Positions 21,258 through 28,477 of a DNA stretch of 64,000 nucleotides are shown here, one piece after another. This stretch comes from a bacterium UBP8_UBA817. GTDB lineage: Bacteria > Margulisbacteria > Marinamargulisbacteria > CAMDBA01. Under the pieces are notes generated by a model. It saw only the letters and a program-made list of their open reading frames with translations, did not search any database and was not told the origin of the DNA. The stretch covers positions 76,796 through 140,795 of the forward strand of contig CAMDBA010000001.1 in assembly GCA_945888995.1 (NCBI GenBank). Direction: 5' to 3'. Position 1 is the stretch's first letter; every line of letters begins with the position of its first letter. Position numbers and translations under genes: made by a program.

Positions 21258-21785
21258 CTACTTCCCTTTCTTCTTCATCTCCACCGATTTTATAATTCGA
21301 TCTACATACTGCTGAGTTTCTGGATACGGCGGGATCGTCTTGTACTTGTCTACCACGCCAGGGCCTGCATTATAGGCGGCCAGAGCGAGTTTTAAGCTGT
21401 AATCATACTTCACTAAGAGAGACTTAAAATAACGCGCCCCACCGTCGATATTCTGGGCAACATCAAAAGGGTCGTCGACACCGAGCCACTTCGCGGTATC
21501 AGGCATCAGCTGCATCAAACCCACGGCGCCTACCGGGGAGACGGCATTGGGGTTAAAGCCCGATTCGGCACGGATTATTTCGGTGAGAATCACGGGGTCA
21601 AGGCCATGGCGTTGGCTATTGCGATTGATATGATCCTGAATTTCAGGAGAGGGCCCGAAAATACGTCCCGCAATGCCTTTTAAATAATCGGAAAGCCTGA
21701 CCACCCCGCCCACCATATCTTGTTTGATTTGGGCTAATTGGGCGACCAGGCTTTCAAGATCAGAGAAGAAAGATCCCGATTTCAT
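21258..21785 (-). CDS. Lytic transglycosylase (SLT domain)
   Basis: A 175-residue peptidoglycan-cleaving enzyme of the soluble lytic transglycosylase fold. The catalytic Glu is E74 in IIRAESGFNPNA. The family motifs SPVGAVGLMQLMP near 83-95 and LALAAYNAGPGVV near 135 are present, and it ends in a basic tail. There is no signal peptide, so it may be exported by another route or act in a secretion apparatus, or the start may be misplaced; residues 1-45 look helical. It follows secF after 14 bases and so probably belongs to the secD-secF unit. Confidence 0.88.
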   Translation of the reverse strand: MKSGSFFSDLESLVAQLAQIKQDMVGGVVRLSDYLKGIAGRIFGPSPEIQDHINRNSQRHGLDPVILTEIIRAESGFNPNAVSPVGAVGLMQLMPDTAKWLGVDDPFDVAQNIDGGARYFKSLLVKYDYSLKLALAAYNAGPGVVDKYKTIPPYPETQQYVDRIIKSVEMKKKGK

Positions 21786-21799
21786 GATAAAAAGACGGG

Positions 21800-22741
21800 T
21801 TATGCGTCTTTAGGCCGATTCAAAACCGAATATAATACCGTGCTGGCAATGAAGATCGACGAATACGTTCCGATCGCGATTCCCACTAAGAGCATTCCGG
21901 CAAACGGCTTGATAGTCGTCCCGCCAAAAATCAACAGTGCCACTAATACCAAGAGTACCGTCAAAACCGTATTAATCGTTCTGGGGAAGGTTTGGATAAT
22001 CGATGAATTAATCAAAGTGCCGATCTCTACGGGACCTTTGGCCAATGAAAGGTTTTCACGGACCCGGTCAAAAACGACGATCGTGTCATTGGTTGAATAA
22101 CCCAATACCGTGAGCAAGGCCGCCACAAATTCAATGTTAATTTCAAAATGAAAAATCGATGCAACCGCAAAAATCATCAACGTATCATGTAGCAATGCCG
22201 CCAAAGCACCGATCCCAAAGGCAAATTCAAACCGCCATGAAATATAAATCATCATCGCAGCCATCACCACCAGCATAATCCATAGAGACTGGGTACGCAG
22301 CTCAGACCCGATCGTTGGTCCGATCACATCGACTTCCAACAACTCGTAATTGCCTAATTTTTCTTTAAGTTTTCCCAGAATCAAACTGCGCTTATCGTTA
22401 TCAAAATTGGCAGTCCGCAACAAAACTTCGCCATCACTGGTCAGCTGAATCGAACTATTTTCTAACTTAAACGCCGCGAGAACTTCCCGAATATCCTGAA
22501 TAAAATCTGAATTCACATCTGATTTGACGTGGCGCGCCTGCTCTGCTTCGACATAGCGTTTTTGCAATTCGTCAAACTTCAGCATAATCGATGTCCCGCC
22601 AGAAAAATCGATACCGAAATTCATTGCGGGTTGCTGATTAAATACCCGCCCCACCATCATCGCAAATCCGATGGCAATAATCGTAAACGAAATGACAAAC
22701 CAGAGATTTCTTTTTTCAACAAACTTAATTACGTTGGTCAT
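21800..22741 (-). CDS. secF: Protein translocase subunit SecF
   Basis: Inner-membrane partner of SecD that helps complete export through SecYEG. From ATG 22741 it has 313 residues; GGAGGAAATAGG precedes this codon, and the longer frame inside secD is rejected. The family start FGIDFSGGTSIML follows the first membrane helix. Five more hydrophobic segments follow, with LGYSTNDTIVVFDRVREN near residue 225 as the SecF hallmark. The start lies directly after the secD stop, so the two are cotranslated. Confidence 0.95.
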   Translation of the reverse strand: MTNVIKFVEKRNLWFVISFTIIAIGFAMMVGRVFNQQPAMNFGIDFSGGTSIMLKFDELQKRYVEAEQARHVKSDVNSDFIQDIREVLAAFKLENSSIQLTSDGEVLLRTANFDNDKRSLILGKLKEKLGNYELLEVDVIGPTIGSELRTQSLWIMLVVMAAMMIYISWRFEFAFGIGALAALLHDTLMIFAVASIFHFEINIEFVAALLTVLGYSTNDTIVVFDRVRENLSLAKGPVEIGTLINSSIIQTFPRTINTVLTVLLVLVALLIFGGTTIKPFAGMLLVGIAIGTYSSIFIASTVLYSVLNRPKDA

Positions 22742-22742
22742 C

Positions 22743-24077
22743 CTATTTCCTCCACACTTTGAATAGTGATACCTGCTGCCGGAATTGAGAGAGTCCATCG
22801 AGAAAAACACGGGTGACGGAAATGGCTGAAAACATACTGATCAATGTTCCGACGCTCAGCGTCACTGCAAACCCCCGGATTGTGCCGCTTCCCAACCAAA
22901 AGAGAACAACCGCTGAGATTAAGGTCGTCACGTTGGTATCTAAAATCGTGATAAATGCCCGTTTGAATCCGGCATCAATCGCGGGAATCAGCGCATTCAT
23001 TACTTTCAATTCTTCTTTGATACGTTCAAAAATCAAAACGTTGGCATCAACGGCCATCCCCATTGTTAGAATAAATCCGGCAATTCCCGGCAATGTTAAC
23101 GTCACACCCATCAGTTTCAAAATCGCAGCAAAAAGAACGAGATAGACTATCAACGCAACCGATGCGATCACGCCCGGAAGCCTGTAATAGCCGATCATAA
23201 AGGCACAAACCAAAATAAATCCGATGATCCCTGCAACAATGCTTTTATGGATCGAGTCTTTACCCAAGGTTGGGCCAACTATTTTATTAGAAATGACTTG
23301 GACAGGAACCGGCAACGCCCCTGCTTTCAACTTAATCACCAGATCCTGCATTTCTTTGATACTGAAATGGCCGCTGATCTGAGCACGGCCACCTGAAATC
23401 GGTTCCTGGATATTGGGCGCAGAAATAATTTTACCGTCTAATACAATCGCTAAGGGTTTGCCGACCATACGAGACGTCACATCGCTGAATTTTCTAGCTC
23501 CTGCAGGCGTGAATTCGATATCTACATAAAGCTGACCTGTCTGCTGGTCCGTACCGGGCCCGGCGGTTTTTAAATCAGCGCCAGTTAATACGGTTTTCTT
23601 TAATAAAATGGGGGTATCACGGATAACATTCCCTTTGTCATCATAGTCCATTACCTTGCCGATTTTGGCATCAGGTCCGGCGAGAATCGCCAATTTATCA
23701 GGAGACAAGCTACCGACATCCGGCGGGGCCCATTCGGCTTCAACAAATTCAAGTAACGCCGTTGCGCCGATCAGATTAATCGCGCGGTCCGGATCTTTGA
23801 CGCCGGGAAGCTCGACGACGATCTGGCGCTGGCCTTTTTTCTGAATCAATGGCTCAGAAACGCCTAATCCATCGATCCGGTTCCGGATGACTTCAATGAC
23901 GCCTGCGACCGAATCCTGATCGACTTTATTTTGAGCGGTGTCTTGCGCTTCGAGAATCAGACGGGTTCCGCCTTGTAAATCGAGCCCTAATTTAATCGGA
24001 AAATGATATAAGACAAAGAAGGCCGCGATCATCAAAACGGCAATCCCTGTGAACTTCAGCTTCAGTGTTTTATTCAT
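22743..24077 (-). CDS. secD: Protein translocase subunit SecD
   Basis: Inner-membrane translocase component with a large periplasmic domain. It has 444 residues, shorter than the 615 of E. coli SecD but normal for many phyla. LGLDLQGGTRLIL follows the first helix. A periplasmic P1 domain spans about 35-275, and C-terminal membrane helices carry GMAVDANVLIFERIKEEL near 360. A GGAG lies about 10 bases before ATG 24077. It heads secD-secF-transglycosylase. Confidence 0.95.
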   Translation of the reverse strand: MNKTLKLKFTGIAVLMIAAFFVLYHFPIKLGLDLQGGTRLILEAQDTAQNKVDQDSVAGVIEVIRNRIDGLGVSEPLIQKKGQRQIVVELPGVKDPDRAINLIGATALLEFVEAEWAPPDVGSLSPDKLAILAGPDAKIGKVMDYDDKGNVIRDTPILLKKTVLTGADLKTAGPGTDQQTGQLYVDIEFTPAGARKFSDVTSRMVGKPLAIVLDGKIISAPNIQEPISGGRAQISGHFSIKEMQDLVIKLKAGALPVPVQVISNKIVGPTLGKDSIHKSIVAGIIGFILVCAFMIGYYRLPGVIASVALIVYLVLFAAILKLMGVTLTLPGIAGFILTMGMAVDANVLIFERIKEELKVMNALIPAIDAGFKRAFITILDTNVTTLISAVVLFWLGSGTIRGFAVTLSVGTLISMFSAISVTRVFLDGLSQFRQQVSLFKVWRK

Positions 24078-24114
24078 GAACTACTTACTCCGGTTGATTA
24101 AAAGATATTGTGAG

Positions 24115-24123
24115 ATTATAACA
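24115..24123 (-). promoter_or_regulatory. Extended -10 promoter of secD
   Basis: TGTTATAAT on the minus strand is a perfect TATAAT with the TGn extension. No strong -35 is seen at 16-18 bases. The implied start is near 24108, about 30 bases before the secD ATG, in the short gap after lysS. Confidence 0.5.
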
Positions 24124-24149
24124 ATTTAACCTTGTCTTCGCATCCACGA

Positions 24150-25613
24150 TTATACTTTATCTTTCATGTGAGGGAAGAACAGGACATCCCGAATAGATGC
24201 GGAATCCGTTAATAACATGACCACGCGGTCGATTCCGATTCCCAAACCACCGGTCGGAGGCATTCCATATTTCAGCGCATTCACGAAGTCTTCATCCATT
24301 TCGTGAGCTTCGTCCCAGCCGGATTCTTTGGCTTTTAGCTGATCGTTAAAGCGATCTAACTGGTCCTGAGGATCGTTGAGCTCACTAAAGGCATTGGCTA
24401 ATTCCATTGTCGACACGATCAACTCGAACCGTTCGACTAATTCCGGATTATCCCTTTTTCGCTTGGCTAACGGAGAGGTCTCCCACGGATAGTCCAAAAT
24501 GAAGGTGGGCTGGATCAAATGCTTTTCGACGGCTTTGTCATAAATATAATTAATGAGCTGCCCTTTGAGCGGCTTTTGTGAAATATCGAGACCCATTTGG
24601 ATGGCTTTTTTCTGAAGGACTTCGGTGCCGTCGTTCATATCCACGCCTGCATATTCTAATAAAACATCGCGTAATGTGAACCGCTTGAACGGTGGAGTGA
24701 AATCGATTTCTTGGCCTTGGTAGATGAGTGTATAAGAACCGGTCAGGCGTAATACCAAGCCTGAAATCAACTCTTCGGTCAGACTCATCACATCCGAATA
24801 ATCGGCATAAGCCTGGTAAAGCTCCAATAACGTATATTCTGGATTATGCTTATAAGAAACACCTTCGTTGCGAAATACTCGGCCGATTTCAAATACCCGT
24901 TCGAATCCACCCACGATGAGCCGCTTTAAGTGAAGCTCCAACGCGATTCTCAGATAGAGTTTTTGATCCAGGGTATTGTGATGAGTGGCGAAAGGCTTGG
25001 CCGAAGCGCCACCGTAAATGCTGTGCAGAACAGGGGTTTCGACTTCCATATAGTCACGATTGTGTAAAAACTCCCGGATCTGACGGACGACGTCCGAGCG
25101 GGTTTTAAAGACTTCGCGGACTTCGGGGTTGGCGATTAAGTCGACATAACGCATCCGGTAACGAAGTTCTTTGTCCTGCAGACCGTGATATTTTTCGGGC
25201 AGCGGGGTCATCGACTTGGTTAAGAGCACAAATGAGGTAACAAAAACGGATAATTCACTCCGTTTCGTGCGGAAGGGGTGGCCGGCAATCCCGATAATAT
25301 CGCCGACATCCAGGTTAAGTAAAAGGTCATATTGTTCTTGACCCAAGGTATCTAAATTAGCGTAATACTGAATACGATCGGTCACGTCCATCACATTGCC
25401 GAATGTCGCTTTTCCATGGCCGCGCTTGGCGACGATCCGACCGGCAATCGACACTGTTTTTTCACTTTTCTCATCGGTTTTCAACGCGTCAAACTCAGTT
25501 CTGAGTGCGGCTACCGAATGAGATTTATCAAATGTATAGGCAAATGGGTTGATGCCTTTCTCACGTAATTGTGCGATTTTTTCTAAGCGAACTTCTTCTT
25601 CTGTCTGGGACAT
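24150..25613 (-). CDS. lysS: Lysyl-tRNA synthetase (class II)
   Basis: Charges tRNA-Lys. A 487-residue class II enzyme with an N-terminal OB-fold anticodon-binding domain (about 55-150, VSIAGRIVAKRGHGKATF). The class II motif 1 region is VETPVLHSIYGGASAKPF, motif 2 is GRVFRNEGVSYKHNPEYT near 245, and motif 3 is GGLGIGIDRVVMLL near 458. It ends with the usual SIRDVLFFPHMK. Its own promoter candidate lies just upstream, between it and lpxB. Confidence 0.96.
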   Translation of the reverse strand: MSQTEEEVRLEKIAQLREKGINPFAYTFDKSHSVAALRTEFDALKTDEKSEKTVSIAGRIVAKRGHGKATFGNVMDVTDRIQYYANLDTLGQEQYDLLLNLDVGDIIGIAGHPFRTKRSELSVFVTSFVLLTKSMTPLPEKYHGLQDKELRYRMRYVDLIANPEVREVFKTRSDVVRQIREFLHNRDYMEVETPVLHSIYGGASAKPFATHHNTLDQKLYLRIALELHLKRLIVGGFERVFEIGRVFRNEGVSYKHNPEYTLLELYQAYADYSDVMSLTEELISGLVLRLTGSYTLIYQGQEIDFTPPFKRFTLRDVLLEYAGVDMNDGTEVLQKKAIQMGLDISQKPLKGQLINYIYDKAVEKHLIQPTFILDYPWETSPLAKRKRDNPELVERFELIVSTMELANAFSELNDPQDQLDRFNDQLKAKESGWDEAHEMDEDFVNALKYGMPPTGGLGIGIDRVVMLLTDSASIRDVLFFPHMKDKV

Positions 25614-25659
25614 TCTCTACTACTCCCTTGTGTGCGGCCTAGCGGCCAAAAGTGCCTGC

Positions 25660-25688
25660 ATAATGGCCGAATTTAAATCCACCGTCAA
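25660..25688 (-). promoter_or_regulatory. Promoter of lysS
   Basis: On the minus strand TTGACG (25683-25688) is spaced 17 bases from CATTAT (25660-25665), immediately after the lpxB stop. The leader of about 40 bases then carries a small GGCC-rich hairpin before AAGGGAG and ATG 25613. Confidence 0.5.
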
Positions 25689-25690
25689 GA

Positions 25691-26809
25691 TTACTTCACG
25701 TGTGCGAGAATCGACCGAGCGACTTGTTCAAAAACGGATTTATTGGAGCCGATGAGTTGGCGAATTTCTTTGAGGTTGTTTTGGATAGTGAGCCGGGCTT
25801 CGGGGCGGGATAACTCGACCAGCGATTTGAGCACAGGGGCGACTTTGACATCGTATTGCTGAAATTCCGGGATGACTTCACGGCCTGCCAGGATATTGGG
25901 GAGGGAAACATATTTTAATGGCAATCTTAAGACATAACGAACTAAGAAATAAGTCAGATGCGCCAGCGCGCCGACCATTACAACCGGAATACCATATAAA
26001 ACCGCTTCGAGAGTGGTTGTCCCGGTTACTGATAAAATAACATCGGCCCGTTCGAAGAGCGCTTTTTTATCGCCGGTCCAGATTTCAAGGCCGGGTACTG
26101 GATATTTTTCGACGGTTTGATAAATATTTTCAGCAAATTTTTCAGATGAAATCGGCAAATAGATGATCGCGCCCGGGATCTGGTTTCCGAATTGCCGGGC
26201 TATCTCCAGCATTTTAGGTAAAAGCAGCTCGATTTCCTGTTTTCGGGAACCGGGGAACAGCACCAACGTATTGCCTGAGCGAGGTTCGGTCGAAGTGAGG
26301 GGTTGAATTAATTCGGCTAAGGGATGGCCGAAATATTCGACTTTTCCAGGGGCCAGCTCATTGTAAAGGGTGTATTCGGGTGGATAAATGGTGATAATTT
26401 TCTCACTGTAGGCCGCAAGCGCTTTGGCATGTTTTCTATCCCTCCAGATCCAAAAATTCGGGGTTATAAATGTCACGATCGGGACACCCGCTTTTTGAAG
26501 GAGCTTGGCAACCCGAAAATTATAATGCTGAAAATCGATCAGGATCGCATAATCCATTTTCTGCCCCGATAAAAATGTCTCGAATTGTTTAAAAAATGTG
26601 GAATAAAATAAAATCTGAGAGACCCGTTCCCACACGCCGATGGCATTGGCCGATGCGATATCCGCTACAAAAACATCTGCAATCTCACGAAGTTTATTGC
26701 CGCCGATGGCAAAAAGGGTGAGATCCGGATGAAGACGCTTGAGTTGCGCCGCTAAAAGAGATCCGTAATAATCACCGGAAATCTCCCCGCTTACGATTAG
26801 GACATTCAT
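25691..26809 (-). CDS. lpxB: Lipid-A-disaccharide synthase
   Basis: Joins UDP-2,3-diacylglucosamine to lipid X to make the lipid A disaccharide at the inner membrane. A 372-residue GT19 glycosyltransferase with N-terminal SGEISGDYYGSLLAAQL (LpxB usually reads GExSGD near the start). LVLFPGSRKQEI is near residue 192 and LSVTGTTTLEAVLYGIPVVM near 260. The start lies directly after the lpxA-fusion stop, so translation is probably coupled. It shows that the cell makes lipid A, though lpxC, lpxD and lpxK are not in this window. Confidence 0.93.
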   Translation of the reverse strand: MNVLIVSGEISGDYYGSLLAAQLKRLHPDLTLFAIGGNKLREIADVFVADIASANAIGVWERVSQILFYSTFFKQFETFLSGQKMDYAILIDFQHYNFRVAKLLQKAGVPIVTFITPNFWIWRDRKHAKALAAYSEKIITIYPPEYTLYNELAPGKVEYFGHPLAELIQPLTSTEPRSGNTLVLFPGSRKQEIELLLPKMLEIARQFGNQIPGAIIYLPISSEKFAENIYQTVEKYPVPGLEIWTGDKKALFERADVILSVTGTTTLEAVLYGIPVVMVGALAHLTYFLVRYVLRLPLKYVSLPNILAGREVIPEFQQYDVKVAPVLKSLVELSRPEARLTIQNNLKEIRQLIGSNKSVFEQVARSILAHVK

Positions 26810-28024
26810 CTACCACTCAACATGAACCACTTGTTCCGTTTCAATTGCCTTTTTGGTCAGGCCACGGGGGGACTCTTTTTTGAGAAATTCTAATAAATAA
26901 AGGCCTTCGGGTGTGGTGAACGGCATCTGGAGAATTTCACGTAAGGCTTGGGTGGTATTCATTTCCGACCGGTAAATGGTTTTATAGATTTGTTTAATTT
27001 CGGAGATCGCATCGGACGACACCCCACGGCGCTTCAGGCCAACAAGGTTCAAACCGCGAATATACGCCGGATTACCTTCGCAGAGCATAAACGGCGGGAC
27101 GTCTTGAGAAAGGCGGGAATAACCGCCGACCATCGAGCCCATTCCAATGCGAATAAACTGATGAATGCCGACCATTCCGCCAATGACAGCGCGGTCTTCG
27201 ATCACGGTGTGTCCGCCTAAATGAACCAGGTTTGTGATAATGACGTCGTTGCCGATATCACAGTTATGCGAAATATGAACGCTGGTTAAGAAGAGATTGT
27301 CCGAGCCGATTTTGGTGACATTCTGATTGCCGGTCGCGCGGTTGATCGTGACATATTCGCGGACCACGTTCCGGTCGCCCAGCACAACCCAGCTGGATTC
27401 ACCGTTATATTTGAGATCCTGAGCTTGAGATCCTAGGACGCATCCGAAGAAAATATGACAATTTTCACCGATGCGGGTCCATCGTTCGATCATGGTGTGC
27501 GCTTCGATCACGGTTCCGTTTCCGATAATCACTTCTTCGCCGATAATCGCATACGGTCCGACCACCACATCTTTTCCAAGGCTGGCACTCGGGTGAACCG
27601 AGGCCATCGGGTGGATTTGCGGCTTTGATGGCTTGAGGGTTAAAACGAATAAAAACTTTCCTTCGCAGACCAATTGTCCCTGAACAAGGGCTTTGACAGA
27701 TACGGTGACATGGGGGTCTTTCTTCTTCGCGATTTCGACTTCCATGCGGATCTGATCCCCGACATAAATCGGCCTGAGAAGACTCATGGAGTCGATGCCG
27801 GAAAAACACGCCCGTCGATCCGAGAATGGGGTTTGCCGAGCAAGCAAGGTTTCGGAGGTCTGTAGAAGCGCTTCGATCAACATTGCCGATGGAAATTCAG
27901 GCTCGACCTCGCAAGCGCCTGTAAAGAAAGGTTCGTTTAGCGAGACATTTTTAATGGTGATGATGCGTTCTTCATCTTGGCTCAGGATACGATCGATGAG
28001 TTTGAATCCGGATTGACGTTCCAA
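26810..28024 (-). CDS. lpxA: FabZ-like hotdog domain fused to LpxA (UDP-GlcNAc acyltransferase)
   Basis: About 404 residues from TTG 28024, placed 7 bases after GGGGAGG; the frame opens further upstream at GTG 28060. Residues 1-135 are a FabZ-type hotdog domain (NVSLNEPFFTGACEVEP, then LIEALLQ). The FabZ catalytic His (GHFPG) is replaced by Ala while the Glu remains, so dehydration activity is doubtful. From about 140, left-handed beta-helix repeats of LpxA begin, with the catalytic His in SVHISHNCDIGND and the GLNLVGLKRRG tail. The LpxA part transfers a hydroxyacyl chain to UDP-GlcNAc, the first lipid A step. lpxB follows directly. Confidence 0.88.
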   Translation of the reverse strand: MERQSGFKLIDRILSQDEERIITIKNVSLNEPFFTGACEVEPEFPSAMLIEALLQTSETLLARQTPFSDRRACFSGIDSMSLLRPIYVGDQIRMEVEIAKKKDPHVTVSVKALVQGQLVCEGKFLFVLTLKPSKPQIHPMASVHPSASLGKDVVVGPYAIIGEEVIIGNGTVIEAHTMIERWTRIGENCHIFFGCVLGSQAQDLKYNGESSWVVLGDRNVVREYVTINRATGNQNVTKIGSDNLFLTSVHISHNCDIGNDVIITNLVHLGGHTVIEDRAVIGGMVGIHQFIRIGMGSMVGGYSRLSQDVPPFMLCEGNPAYIRGLNLVGLKRRGVSSDAISEIKQIYKTIYRSEMNTTQALREILQMPFTTPEGLYLLEFLKKESPRGLTKKAIETEQVVHVEW

Positions 28025-28377
28025 CAAATTTCCTCCCCTACGCGCCCCAGCCAAAAGCACGTGTTGGCCGGGGACCCCAATATTATTAGCTTGTTATTTT
28101 GGCACTAATTAAAAACGACGCCAATGATTCTTTCTAGAATGGGGTATGCTCCCGACGCTTTTCATCCGAGCATTTTTCATACGCGATATATTTTTCATTC
28201 CATTGTGGCATTAATTGGGGCTTACGCCAATTGCCCCCTCGTAAGACAGGACGCTTACTTAGAAGCGGCTTTGTGTTATATTAAGAAATATCGATGTTTA
28301 CTGAGGCAGCTCGAGTGGAACTTAGTGTGAAAGTTGACACTTTATATGTGCCCACGCCCCCCCTCAAGGAGATGTAA
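28025..28377. other. Intergenic region upstream of the plus-strand island
   Basis: About 350 bases with no gene I can support. A 68-codon plus-strand frame (28124-28330) has no ribosome-binding site and no recognisable content. Near the right end (28324-28343) two overlapping short palindromes, AGTGT/ACACT and AAAGT/ACTTT, surround a TTGACA, which could be an operator or part of a promoter; no -10 sits at the right distance. A short GGGGC/GCCCC pairing lies near 28217-28235. Nothing resembling a known structured RNA is seen. Confidence 0.4.
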
Positions 28378-28473
28378 ATGAAAAGACATACCACCCCGCT
28401 TTTCGCGGCCTTTAGCTCAAGCCGAAACCCGAATATCGATGCTCAAGAAGCGATGGCTCAGGTCTGCAAATAA
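28378..28473 (+). CDS. 31-residue ORF at the head of the island operon
   Basis: A short frame starting at ATG 28378, six bases after AAGGAG, the clearest ribosome-binding site at this end of the island. It encodes 31 residues with a basic, hydroxyl-rich start (MKRHTTPLFAAFSSSR) and a more acidic second half ending in VCK. Its TAA is four bases before ATG 28478 of the transporter-peptidase gene, so the two could be translationally coupled. It may be a leader peptide, a small protein or a peptide substrate of the neighbouring enzymes. I recognise no family, and it could be chance. Confidence 0.4.
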   Translation: MKRHTTPLFAAFSSSRNPNIDAQEAMAQVCK

Positions 28474-28477
28474 AACC

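Noticed and set aside
28124-28330. 68-codon plus-strand frame upstream of the island
   Set aside because: No ribosome-binding site, no recognisable protein features, and no clear link to neighbours.
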